NCBI RefSeq assembly: GCF_035222485.1
Contig: NC_085923.1
Span: forward strand, 1,054,001-1,118,000
Reading direction: 5' to 3'
Origin: Podospora pseudoanserina
Lineage: Eukaryota > Ascomycota > Sordariomycetes > Sordariales > Podosporaceae
Length of the DNA: 64,000 nt
The notes beneath the pieces were generated by a model, which had not been told where the DNA came from, did not search any database, and was given only the letters and a program-made list of their open reading frames with translations. The translations under genes were made by a program, and so were the position numbers. Positions 36,001 through 46,603 of this stretch are shown here, piece after piece (positions within the stretch are counted from its first letter, which is position 1; the number at the start of each line of letters is the position of its first letter).

Positions 36001-38657
36001 ACAAAGACCTTGACACCTTCGGCAGCCTTTCGCTGCAGCAGACGATCAAGTCGCCACTTTTGGCTGATACAAGCGGGACGTCTCATGTACAACTCGGGAC
36101 TCAGCCACCAGTCGTGAATGTAGATGACATCCTTTGCCATGCTGATGGCACGCGAGACGTTCCACATGTAGTCTCGGCCGTCCACAAGCCATTGGGCATA
36201 GGCCCCAGTGCGAACAGGGGCAAAGCTGCCAAACCGATTGTGCAGGTGCCATGGCGTGTTCTTCAGCATCTCCACGATGGACTCCTCAAATTGCTGAATG
36301 AGGTGCTGATTCGGGGAGAACAACTTGACCTTTCGCTCCGAGGTAAGGATCTTGAGAGTATGGTGCTTGGCCACAGGGCGGGGAGCCGTCAAGTCGAGAT
36401 TTTCAACATCATCCTCTCTATTTTTGTCCTTGCCGGTAAGCTCCTTGCCCTTGGTGTTCTTCGATATGAGCTTGAACTTGGGATCAACGAGGTAGACGTC
36501 GTAGATATTCATGTTCTCCGGGGACTCAACGCAGACGATATAACTTTGACGCACAAGGAACCATTTCCGACTGTGTCTAGCAATCACCTTTCCTGGCGTC
36601 AAAACCCGTCGAAAGTCGAGTCCCTTGGAGGACTGAATGTGCAGGTAGCATTCTTTCCCGTGATAGCTGCCTTCTGCAGCAAGGCGCACACCAAGGGCAG
36701 AGAGTTCGAGGAAGCGGCAGAGACGGTTGCTATCCGCGCGGAACATGAGCCAGCGAATCATGTCTTGAAGATACTTTTCCAGCGTCCTCTGTTGCCGCTC
36801 AACGTAGCGTCTCTTGGCCACACTGGGGTCCAAAGCACTGGCACCAAGATCGGCCATGGATCCGAGCGCTGAGGTCTTTCGTCGAGCACCCAGGTACGAC
36901 ATGCGTGAGCGCTTTTTCCGAATCGGGGCGTCGATATCGGTCCCTTCCTGAACAGTCGCTTCGCCTGCTGTTAGCTCCCCGGCCGTCTCTTCAGCCCTAT
37001 CGTTGTTATTAACAAGCAGGTTGGGCGTAAGCTGGCTGTTCGGAGCATCCTCCTCGTCAGACTCATCCAAGCCTCTCACTCCACGAAGGTAGGGAAAGGC
37101 AGACAAAGGAAAGCTGGGCTGTTTTGGTCTCGCCCCTTGATGAATGGAAGGCAACTTCTCGTTCCCTAGCGTCAACTTATACTTCCAATGAAGGTTGAGA
37201 ATGTCCTTGATGGTGCGGTGGATGGTCCACTTCATCTGACTTGGACCACTGCCGTACTCGAGCTCGATTTCAAAGAGCCAATGTCTCTCGCTGTCCTTCT
37301 CTTGACTTGGCGTACTACTCTTGACTTTAAGCCTCAACTGCTCGAGCAGCACGGGGATCCTCTTGTTACCATGCTCGTCCCGCTGTATCATGCTTGCCAG
37401 CATCAACACAGCGGGGGTAACCGCCCGTAGTTCGGCCATGAGCTCTGCTGATTTGGCAAAGTCAAACTGCTCGTCTGGCTTTTTGCGCAGCAGCTTCAAG
37501 GCACCTTTAACTTGTTTCCATTTTTGTGCACTGAACGTACTGGCTCGTTCGGTTCCGAAAAAGGGCCTTCTGGGGCTGATGGCATCCCCATCACTGACAC
37601 CACCACCGACACCGCCGAGGGCCGAAAATCTTCTGAAATGATGGCCAACCCTCGAACCTCCTGGGCTTTCGGCTTCTTCCCCGTCATCATGACCACCTCT
37701 TGAAGACCATGGCGTAACTCTTCTGGGGGCCCGTGCATTAGTCAGGCGGTCACGACCTTCACCCTCAGATACAACGCCATGGTCGTCTACGCCTCCCAAC
37801 GTTGCACGTCGCAAAAGCCCTCCAAACCTCCCGTACCCAGCGGCAGCAGTATCCTGGCTTCCCACACCAACTTGAGGTGTGTTGGGCGTCGAATATGAGT
37901 CCATTCTGGGTCTCCGGATCCGTCTCTTCTTTCGTTGTTTACCCTTCGCAGCTCCGCCAACCGTCTCATCGGCAGTTTCCTCGGCATCTGCATCAACATC
38001 ACTACCTTCGTCTGCCGCGCGAGGTATTCTTGGTGGATTACGGAGTGCTGTTGGCGAACTTGCGGTGGATGGGAGTTCCGAAGGACCGGCACCAGGTGTC
38101 CTCGGGGTATGCGATCCGCCAGTGCCTTTCAAGTCCTTGAGTATGGCAATGAAACCCGAGCCACGGAGCTTTCCAAAGGCTTCGCGGGTGTCCCAAGAAC
38201 CCTGCCTCGAATGTGCTGTTATCTGGTCTGGCGCGAAGTCATCCTGGGTGAACTGTACGCTTCTTCGGTTTGAATTCGGCAAAGTGAACTCCGATGTGTC
38301 CAGTAGGTCGGATGGGCCTGAGGCAGCGGATTTAGGGGGGTTCTCAGCATTGAGAGCGGACGGTATGGGCCCATTGCCATAGCCAGCCGCAGGGGAAGAT
38401 TGTCGGTCATGGACAACCCCCCCATTCAAGTAATCTGTAGGCTCGTTCTCGGCAATGCTCTGCCCACGTAGGGAATTCGGTCTCGTCGCCGGGCGGGTAG
38501 CAAAATCGACATGGTCGGACAGCAATGGTGATGAGTGAGTGTGGAGGAGTTTGGCTTGGGGGATGGTGGGCAATTCGTCGAGCGTGCCGGAGGAAAGGGT
38601 CGTCTTTGCTTCCTTTCGAGGCGTGCCCGAAGGCTCAAGCCGGGGGGTATCCGTCAT
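33074..38657 (-). CDS. Phospholipase D (PX-PH type, Spo14/PLD1 family)
   Basis: Hydrolyses phosphatidylcholine to phosphatidic acid and choline; fungal members act in membrane traffic and sporulation. The protein is about 1840 residues. The large exon is 38657-33139; a final 58-nt intron (33138-33081, gtaagt..gactaac..ctag) apparently leads to a 7-nt last exon, so the frame ends Tyr-Asn-stop. Without that splice a TAG at 33140-33138 ends the protein two residues earlier. Order: a ~450-residue disordered arm; a PX domain (~450-530; WTIHRTIKDILNLHWKYKLT); a PH-like domain (~645-790; ARHSRKWFLVRQSYIVCVES). The first HKD motif is HHEKIVIVDHDIAFVGG (~930). The second is HAKCIIVDDRVALIGSANIN followed by ERSMLGNRDSE (~1238). 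A long tail follows. Both catalytic HxKxxxxD sets are intact. It is divergent from the gamma-tubulin gene. Confidence 0.95.
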
Positions 38658-39760
38658 GCTTCTTTTTCAAGTTGCAGTCTTTCTGTGGCAAGCAGACAAG
38701 CCGGCGGTTCGTGAAGATGATGGGGGCCTCAATAGCGAAGCATGGGTTGGCGGGTTGTTCGCAACGTCTCGGATTCGCGCGGCACGGATTGTTCGAGGGG
38801 AACGTGGGCGTAGGGGATGACTTCTTCGCTAGATTAGAGATGGTGTGTCGGTACAGCGGCGCGTGGTGCGCGTCAGTGGCATGCGTCTTGATGCAGGTTG
38901 TGGAACTGGAGTGGAAGGTTCAACGTTTCCCGATTCAAGGAACCTGGAAGCTAGAAACCAAGAAAGCAACTAAAATGGCCTACTAGTGTTGGCTGGCTAG
39001 TAACAGGAGGACGGTAGGAGGGCAGGAAGCAGGCTGCGATCGATGTGCAGTTTTCAATAGAATAAGGTAAAGATGGGGATGCAACCAAACTTTCAAGTTT
39101 CCCGCCAACACCTTCACTTCTTCACCAGGAACATCGCATTCCCACAGCCGCGGGATGGACGTGATGGCACCTGACGTTGGGTGCATCGACAGGGGTGTAC
39201 AGCGGGAAATAACCTACAATTTACTGACCCCTTCCATCGGGCCCCACGCCTCTGGGCTGCCCCATGTTTCATCATTTCCAGCGACATCATCCAAATCTCG
39301 ACAGCCTGGAACTCAAGTGCTGGTTGGGATGGCCTGGCACGCAAAATTGGCTCAATTACGGCAGGGTAAGGTATTCATGCAGCTGCAGCATTTTCCAATT
39401 CAGATGGCAGCTCCCACTCGCTGAGGTCAGTTAGATCATAGGTCCTACGAAGATACAAGGTATCTCTGGTGTATCTAGTCATAATCATGGAAAACAATAT
39501 AATGTCACCAAAGCTGTAAAGAAATAGGGACATGAAATTGACATACGTAGCACCTTTGCTTGAAGATGTCGCAGAAGAAACAAAGTGGTACCGAAGCTGC
39601 GGCTGACAACCTCGGAGCTGGGCCAGTGTGCGCTAGCAAGGGTGCCCCTCGACATCCAAGAGGCGGGGTCTCAAATTCGCGTCTCAAACGGCTTCAAACG
39701 CGTCGGAGCTCCAGAAATCGACATCATCGTTGTATCTTCCCATTAAACATTATCCCGCCG
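38658..39760. promoter_or_regulatory. Divergent promoter region, phospholipase D and gamma-tubulin genes
   Basis: 1.1 kb between the PLD start (minus) and the gamma-tubulin start (plus) holds both promoters. Frames of 60-150 codons on either strand have no features. No repeat or RNA gene was recognised. Confidence 0.5.
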
Positions 39761-39787
39761 ATGCCACCACCATGCCAAGAGAAATAA
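39761..39787 (+). promoter_or_regulatory. Upstream ORF overlapping the gamma-tubulin start
   Basis: An ATG at 39761 opens an 8-codon frame (MPPPCQEK, stop at 39785-39787) in a different frame, running over the gamma-tubulin ATG at 39772. The upstream ATG context (gccgATG) is weaker than the main one (ccaccATG), so leaky scanning is expected. Confidence 0.55.
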
Positions 39788-41287
39788 TCACCATTCAGGC
39801 AGGCCAGTGCGGCAACAGCAGTCAGTATTTCCATTCTTTATGCCATATCCTGTTCATGTCGTCCCCAGACTAACAGTCCATCTACCACAGTTGGCAGTCA
39901 GTTTTGGCAGCAGCTATGCCAGGAGCACGGCATCAGTCAGGACGGCAACCTCGAGGACTTTGCAACCGAGGGCGGCGATCGAAAAGATGTCTTTTATTAC
40001 CAGAGTGACGATACCCGGTACATCCCAAGAGCTATCCTAATCGATCTGGAGCCACGAGTTATCCACGGCATCCAAACAGGCCCATACAGAAACATATACA
40101 ACCCTGAGAACTTTTACGTGGGCAAGAATGGTGTAGGGGCCGGAAACAACTGGGGCGATGGGTACCAGACGGGAGAGTTAGTGCACGAGGAGATCATGGA
40201 GATGATCGACCGGGAAGCTGACGGCAGTGATTCTCTCGAGGGCTTCATGATGCTGCATTCGATCGCCGGAGGCACAGGCTCAGGCTTGGGTTCCTTCCTA
40301 CTTGAAAGGTTAAATGACAGATTCCCCAAGAAGATCATCCAGACATACTCCGTATTTCCTGACACGACAAACTCCGGCGACGTGGTGGTACACCCATACA
40401 ACAGCATGCTCACCATGAGACGCCTCACCCAAAATGCCGATTCAGTGGTTGTCCTCGACAACGGAGCTCTCTCCCACATCGCAGCAGACAGACTTCACAT
40501 GCAAGAGCCCTCCTTCCAACAAACAAACCAGCTGGTATCGACCGTCATGTCGGCCAGCACCACCACCCTCCGCTACCCAGGTTACATGCACAATGATCTT
40601 GTCAGCATCCTCGCATCTCTCATCCCGACCCCACGTTGCCACTTCCTCATGACTTCTTACACACCCTTCACCGGTGATCAAGTCGAGCAGGCCAAGACAG
40701 TCCGCAAGACCACCGTTCTGGACGTCATGCGTCGTCTCTTGCAGCCCAAGAACCGCATGGTATCGACCGTGCCTGGCAAAAAGAGTTGCTACATTTCCAT
40801 CTTGAACGTCATTCAAGGAGAAGTTGACCCGACAGACGTCCACAAGAGTTTGCTGCGTATCCGTGAACGTCGTCTTGCCACTTTCATTCCGTGGGGTCCC
40901 GCCAGTATTCAAGTGGCTCTGACCAAGAGAAGCCCATACATCCCCATGGCACACCGTGTCAGCGGTCTAATGTTGGCCAATCACACGAGCATCGCAACTG
41001 TAGGTATTCTCCATATGTTGAAACAGATATCTCCGTATCTAACATTATCACAGCTTTTCAAAAGAATTTACCGCCAGTATGATGGCATGAGAAAACGCAA
41101 TGCCTTCTTGGAGGGCTACAAAAAGACGGCTCCCTTTGCTGACAATCTCAGCGAGTTCGATGAGGCTCGAGAGGTCGTCACAGATCTCATTGCCGAGTAC
41201 GAGGCCGCCGAAGACGCCAACTATCTCAACCCCGATGTTGGCAACGAGAATCCCCCCTCGGCTGAAGTGGACAAGAGGATGGGTTAA
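39772..41287 (+). CDS. Gamma-tubulin
   Basis: Core of the microtubule-nucleating ring at the spindle pole body. Three exons: 39772-39820, 39891-40999 and 41054-41287, giving 463 residues. The first intron (70 nt) splits the codon for Ile 17, in QCGNSIGSQFW. The second (41000-41053, gtaggt..atctaac..cacag) is 54 nt, a multiple of three without a stop. Read through, it would insert 18 residues into [15 protein letters not shown], where the family has none. Gamma-type features: [49 protein letters not shown], the nucleotide-binding [28 protein letters not shown] and [16 protein letters not shown]. The C-terminal part ([20 protein letters not shown]) matches gamma rather than alpha or beta tubulin. 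A short overlapping upstream frame precedes it. Confidence 0.95.
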
Positions 41288-41708
41288 TCGAGGTTCTTTT
41301 CAAGAGGTGGCGGTTTCCCACAATGTATGAGTGATGGATGGATGGCTATGGTTGTGCAATTTTAGGCGCTCAGGGGCTCCATAGGGACAGGAAGCGAGCA
41401 TGCATCTGTGTAAGTAACGCTCTTGTTCCTGTTTTGAGATGACTTGAATGAGAGCTACGGATGGAACAATACTATTACATATTCTCACATCTGAAAGACG
41501 TCGCCAAATGACCTTCCTGATGTCAGGTCATCATTGTTGCGCTACCTAACACCATGTCACGAGTGACCGTTCGTATGGCTGGCAGACTCTGCGAACGCGG
41601 ACAATGAGGCCGACACTGAGTGTTTGGCTATTATAAATACCCTTCAGTTCTCGGCTTTTCCTACCAGTGGAATGGCAAGTCAACTCTACCAGCAAATACC
41701 AGCGGGCC
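41288..41708. other. 3' flank of the gamma-tubulin gene
   Basis: About 420 nt of 3' untranslated and intergenic sequence before the tandem orphan block. A TATA-like 'tataaatac' lies at 41631-41639, about 70 nt upstream of the first orphan-gene Met. Confidence 0.45.
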
Positions 41709-43150
41709 ATGAGTACTCGTCAAGTTGAGTACCGGGAGCACTGGTCCCACGGATATACCCAATCCTATTCTTACGACGACCGCCTTTCCTCGCGATTTCG
41801 CACTTACGCTTCCCATCCGCGTCCCACCCATGGTTATCAATCACAGCTCGACATGTACCCTCTGACTGCTGCACCATGCTTCTATCACCAAGCTGTGCTC
41901 TTATATCCCATTGGACCGCAGTATCCTTATTACCATTCGCCACCATACAACCCGACCCCTTTGTCTGCTTTTCACTCACCAACAACTAGCTACAACATCC
42001 CCTTTCCGCCGAGTCCGCTGTCTAGCTGTTATTCAGCGTCGACAGAAATTTCCGTCCACCCTTTTCGCCGAGTCCCCTTTCTGACTGCCATTCTCACGGC
42101 TGACCCTCCCGGGCGGGGCTTACACAGCGGTTGCTGCAAGCACCGCAACCAAACCATGCTTCATCAAGAATAACGTCGCTGAGAAGACAAGCATCCACGA
42201 GCTCAAGATGGGGCACATCAACACCAGGCACGGCACCACAACTAGCACACCCCAGAGCACGCCATGCAGTCCCCCTCCTCGGGATGAGCGAAGAGGGCAT
42301 CGGGAATCATTGAAATTGGTGGTTGAAGAAATCAGCGACGAATTATGTCTCAGAAACCCCGGACGGGAGATATGGCTCGCCTCTAAGCCAACGGAGATCA
42401 AGCGTGGGCAGTGTGGATACAATCTTAACGCAGACAACATGCGTCGCGAGCCCAAGCCCACACGAACTCCCCCAAACGCCTGCGTCAAGCACCAAAGGCC
42501 ATCCACAAAAGGCGATACCAAGAAGAAAACCAGTCCCGCCCCCAGTCTCAAACGTCAGCCCAGCACAGCCAAAGATTATACGAATGAAACCAGTCCCTCC
42601 ACCGATGCCAAAGGCCAAGCCAGCACAGCCAAAGATCAAATCGAAAAACCTATCTGTTTTTACAGCAACGAGAAGGGCAATTTTCTAGCGAGGTATATCC
42701 ACTATCTGGAGGGTATACACGGCCGGGTTTTCTTCAGAGTGGTGGAGGATGACGAAACAGCTATGTGGCTGGCAGCTGGTTTTGCGCTTAACAAGTCAGC
42801 GCAATGGCAAAGCTGGGAAAACTGAGGGAAATGCCTGTGGAAGAGGTGTTGGGGTACGTTCAACGCATATACCCAGGTGAGGTTGTAGAGTCAAACGGAT
42901 GTTAAGACTCAGGGTTGAAACGCAGGAGACGAGATAATTTATGTCTCCGGTGTATGGGCTGGCTGTGTATCGGGTGCCGTATCGGGTTGGTGATAATGGG
43001 TATTATCAGAGGTACCTATATGGACTCGGTAAGCTCAAATTAGTCAGGTTACTACCATTGAAGGGTAGGTATTAGTGTTGTGGGCTTGTTACTGATACGC
43101 TTGTGCTTTTTAATTTCTCGCACAGAACAGGCAAAGATGGATGGAATTTG
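41709..43150 (+). pseudogene. Orphan tandem family, copy 1 (frame-disrupted)
   Basis: Unrecognised protein, apparently broken or with introns I could not place. Parts in order: 41709-42173, a Tyr/Pro/Ser-rich arm (PQYPYYHSPPYNPTPLSAFH); a repeat linker at about 42520-42640 whose best frame reads KPVPPPVSNVSPAQPKI then KPVPPPMPKAKPAQPKI. A core frame to 42825 has FLARYIHYLEGIHGRVFF then RVVEDDE. A shifted stretch at 42831-42905 reads MPVEEVLGYVQRIYPG. A Tyr-rich tail from 42941 (VYGLAVYRVPYRVGDNGYYQ) ends at a good donor (gtaagc at 43029) with an acceptor at 43125. The core (LxRYxxxLEGIxGxVxxxVVExD) and the MPVxEVL stretch recur in copy 2, so they were once protein. At least two frame changes lack a fitting intron. 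Function unknown. Confidence 0.5.
42525..42637 (+). repeat. Direct repeat inside orphan copy 1
   Basis: Two imperfect copies, about 60 nt apart, each beginning 'aaaccagtccc' and ending 'cagcacagccaaagat'. They encode the Lys-Pro-Val/Pro-rich linker. Copy 3 has a similar Lys-Arg-Lys-Pro-Val repeat. Confidence 0.65.
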
Positions 43151-43715
43151 AAGTCATTGGGGGTCTGTTTGAAGTTTCATAATCGCGGTTGGAGGGCTGA
43201 CAGTCCGGTACTTGCTGGCAAAGATTGTATATCTGGGATATCGAGCACGTTCATAGATATCGTTTACAGAGATTGCCTAGGTAAAGAATAGAATATGATG
43301 CAATCACACCTCAATCTGTTACTCTTTCACGTTTAACAATTGTGACTTGCTAAACAGCCCGGTCAAACTCCCACGCCCCGATAGAATAGTTGATATTGCT
43401 GGTTGGTAAAACCTGTAACAATTATCAGCTTACACCTTTTTAAGTAGAATAGACCTGTTAGTTACTCTTTCAGGCGTATTAAATACTTTTCGACGTCTAT
43501 TTGGTGTCCTTAAAAGCGACTTGACTATTTTCTAAGGCGTAGTTCAGCATCAAAGCCTTTGTTAATTTACGGTACTTTATGTTGGCATTTATTTGTCTAG
43601 AACGTGGCTCCCAAGGGTGTCCTGCTCTGAGATGAAGAGCTCCATGGCTGCATGTCTTTGGTGTTGACCAGAGCCTCAAAGGAGTCAATTGCATATCACA
43701 TGAATACCCGATAAC
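43151..43715. other. Spacer between orphan copies 1 and 2
   Basis: About 560 nt, moderately AT-rich, with no supported gene. Short frames have no features. Confidence 0.4.
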
Positions 43716-44970
43716 ACAGGTACGGAGGGAAGATGCTCAAACTCAAAGAGACATCATCTCATGTATTTCCAGCCTCATTTCTGGTGATTAACAACGTCTC
43801 GCCAAGCCTCAAGAGAGTCAAACAACACACGCAGCACTGCCAGCAACTACAGCAGATCTGCTTCCCCGTACCCGGGATATGCTCAACAGCATTGACCTCG
43901 TCCTCACAGCTCCAACCCTTATCCGAGATCTGCTCGTCATCATCAGCCATCACCCCTGACTGTTTCCCTTGTTAGTACTTCATACTCGCCCCTCGACTTT
44001 GATATCTCACCCGTTTCTCCCTATGCTCAAAGTTCCCCGTCCGTTCCGAGCTCTCCAACTAGCGGACACTTGCCATCAACAGGGTAGATTTACCAGAAGG
44101 GTCAGGAGAGACAGAGAAACCCATACAACGATGTGCCTGTGCTGGGTCAACCAGTGCCAAGGAAGCCAACGGAGTCAACATCGCCGCCAACTATAATTGT
44201 GACACCTCCCGACAACCAAATCCCACCACAAAGTCATCCTTTGACGGACAACAACCGAGATATGAATGCCATGAATTCCCATTTGAACCGCTTAGCTCGC
44301 GATGAAACATTGGCGGATCCTATCGAGAGGTACGGTTCGGCGGTCAGGCACGAAAGGTCAATTTTCAACAGTTCAAATTTGTCTCCAGCTCCAATGCCTG
44401 CGTTGGAAGCTAGTACGACCCAAAAGATTGGACATACTGGAAGCCAGATGGACAGATCGTAGAGTTCGGAAAGTCTCTACTTATCTCCTGCCAAGAGAGA
44501 AGTCTCTTCCTCCTAACTAGATATACGAGCGACCTCGAAGGAATACAGGGGATTGTTGGGGTTGCAGTGGTGGAGAATGATGTACTGGCATGCCAGCTTC
44601 GAACATTGTCAGGTGTTTTTCCCGAGACGGTGAATAGTCTTGAATACAAGCACATGCCCGTCGGAGAGGTTCTCAAAATACGCCAGCCGCACCCACCCAG
44701 CAAGATATCTAGGGCCTATTCCAGGTACTCAAATACCACCTGAACGCGAATTTCCATCGAACAAACCCAGAAACATGCCTACTGCACGCAAAGATGGGCC
44801 TCCTAAACGCAAACCTCTACCTTCCACTTCTGGTCTTCGTCGGCTACGTATGGAAACTCTTATAGAAGTGACACGCGGGTTTTACTCTCTACGATGATCT
44901 GGCTGGGTCAGAAGCTCAGCTACATTGGGTGGAATTGGAGTGGCAGATTCCATAGACAATATTTTTAATG
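43716..44970 (+). pseudogene. Orphan tandem family, copy 2 (two in-frame stops)
   Basis: Second member of the unrecognised family. The best frame gives a Ser/Tyr/Pro-rich arm (ASNYSRSASPYPGYAQQH, then a TGA; SYSPLDFDISPVSPYAQSSP, then a TAG near 44085). The Pro-rich linker VPVLGQPVPRKPTESTSPP and NSHLNRLARDETLADPIERY follow. After a frame change at about 44343-44413 the core reads YDPKDWTYWKPDGQIVEFGK, then FLLTRYTSDLEGIQGIVGVA and VVEND, then HMPVGEVLKIRQPHPP, ending at 44743. A shifted remnant near 44880-44970 (KLSYIGWNWSGRFHRQYF) resembles the tail of copy 3. The first ~50 nt around 43760-43800 also resemble DNA at 45350-45390, upstream of copy 3. A TGA for CGA and a TAG for CAG would fit C-to-T decay. 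Not translatable as it stands. Confidence 0.5.
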
Positions 44971-45660
44971 TTAGAATGTTATATATTCAGGACCCTAGAA
45001 GTTAGACAGTGATGGCCACCTCATCAATATCTCCAGGAGGCTAAATAACACTAGTCAAGCTCGAATGTGCAGGATATATAATTTTAGTTCCACTGAAATT
45101 TAGAGAATTCTTTTGAGATGTTTCACAACCCCTTAATGAGGTGCCTTATGATTTTCACTACTCACCCCTAGCACACCACGACTGACCTTCATGGTAGCCT
45201 CACAGTAGGGCTTGTGATATTGACCACGACATATAACATTACCCGACAGTCATTTAAGAGGCTAGGGCAATAACGTGACATGTAGTCCATCATACATGTT
45301 GATAGGAACAAATTGCTAAGCTCGAACGGAAGATATTTAAGATATACAGGCACCATCTTATATATCTCCAGCCTGATATCTGGTCACAGTACACAGCACA
45401 GTTGACGTCAAGGAGCTCACGCGGTTGAATCACATTCACACATTCGAAACACGGTGTTTGCAGGTCACTGCTCATATGGCTCACATGAACATTAGGTTCA
45501 GATCAGCAATCATATCTGATCTCCGCCACGCCTGTGAGGATATCAATACTCAGCTTCCCTTCCCGGCTTTCCCTTGTTGTTGGGAAATACGAGACAACTA
45601 TCCCCTGCTTTTTGTGTTGTCTAGGAGCAGACACACTGCACTGCCGATAGCTCGAAGAAA
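44971..45660. other. Spacer upstream of orphan copy 3
   Basis: About 690 nt without a firm gene. DNA near 45350-45390 ('catcttatatatctccagcc') resembles copy 2 at 43750-43790 ('catctcatgtatttccagcc'). It reads HLIYLQPDIW here against HLMYFQPHFW there, so a decayed 5' part of the family unit may extend into this spacer. Confidence 0.4.
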
Positions 45661-46603
45661 ATGGATAAGAAAAGAAAAACAGGCCGGTTGTCCAAGTTTA
45701 CTGGCAAGGACAAGACCCAGCCGGTTAGCAACACAGGCCATGGGCCAGGCTACAACAGGCAGGGTACCTATATCCCCTCAAGGAAAGAAGATAACAAAAC
45801 CTATATTCCCGAACACATCGCCAAAAGCTCAAATGGCCATTCAAGCAGAACTGTCACTCCTGCTCATAGCCACACCCAGCAACACCAACGCTCGGCTCAC
45901 GATCAACAGACAACCAGGCCTGGCCCCCCAACCACGCAAGCATCAACACTTGTGCACTCTTCAAGTACGTCGACAATTCCAAAGAGAAAGCCGGTATCAA
46001 CGTCTCTGAAATATCCAAATATGTCGACAATTTCAAAGAGAAAGCCAGTGGGAGCAAACCCAGCACCAAATGTCTCGGGAACAAACACATCAAGCCACAG
46101 TAAACCAGAGTCCACATCGAAACCATCTTCATCCACAGCCTCAAGCTGGACCGAATTCGACCGCACGTCCCACTCTTCCAAAAGTGTCAAACTCCCCAAC
46201 AAGAAAGCTGGTCCCACTGTCTATCATTATCATGGCCGCGAACACCTCCCCTTACCACACCACAAACTCCCAGCCCGCATCTCGAATGTAGAGATAATCA
46301 ACTGGCGACCAATCCACAACACCTCTCCGCCTGCGCCTCACCAACACCCGATAGAGTTCAGGGCGATTGAAATCGTAGATAATCCCGATACCTACCCAGA
46401 ATCTGGTTTACAGCTGGCGGGGGTTCAGAATGCACCGGATTGGCAGCCGTAGTTACGGATGGGATTGGTTTGGGCCTTGGAAGTATAAAGGTGGAGAGTT
46501 TTATCGGCCAGGGTATTATTTGATGGATGTTGAGGCTGACGAAAGGTGCAAGACGGTTTGGTTGTGTTATCGTGAGTTTGAAGACGGAGATGTGAGGGGC
46601 TGA
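45661..46603 (+). CDS. Orphan tandem family, copy 3 (possibly intact)
   Basis: The best preserved member. A two-exon model, 45661-46287 and 46400-46603 with a 112-nt intron (gtagag..acccag), keeps phase and gives 276 residues. The N-terminal ~200 are Ser/Thr/Lys/Pro-rich and basic (MDKKRKTGRLSKFTGKDKTQ), with a duplicated SKRKPV/PKRKPV motif. A short mixed segment (VYHYHGREHLPLPHHKLPAR) leads to an aromatic C-terminal domain: LVYSWRGFRMHRIGSRSYGW, DWFGPWKYKGGEFYRPGYYL and MDVEADERCKTVWLCYREFE. That domain resembles the tail remnant of copy 2 (SYxGWxWxG...R.YF). The intron sequence itself reads protein-like in the first frame (EFRAIEIVDNPDTYPESG, stop at 46452). A single frameshift instead of an intron is therefore possible. 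No known domain is recognised. A basic, disordered arm suggests a nuclear or nucleic-acid role, but that is a guess. Confidence 0.5.
45968..46049 (+). repeat. Direct repeat inside orphan copy 3
   Basis: Two near-identical 28-nt copies 54 nt apart, sharing 'gtcgacaatt' and 'caaagagaaagcc', encode the repeated Ser-Thr-Ile-(Pro/Ser)-Lys-Arg-Lys-Pro-Val motif. Confidence 0.7.

Noticed and set aside
35409-36872. 487-codon open frame on the plus strand
   Set aside because: Antisense to the catalytic core of phospholipase D, explained by codon bias of the sense strand.
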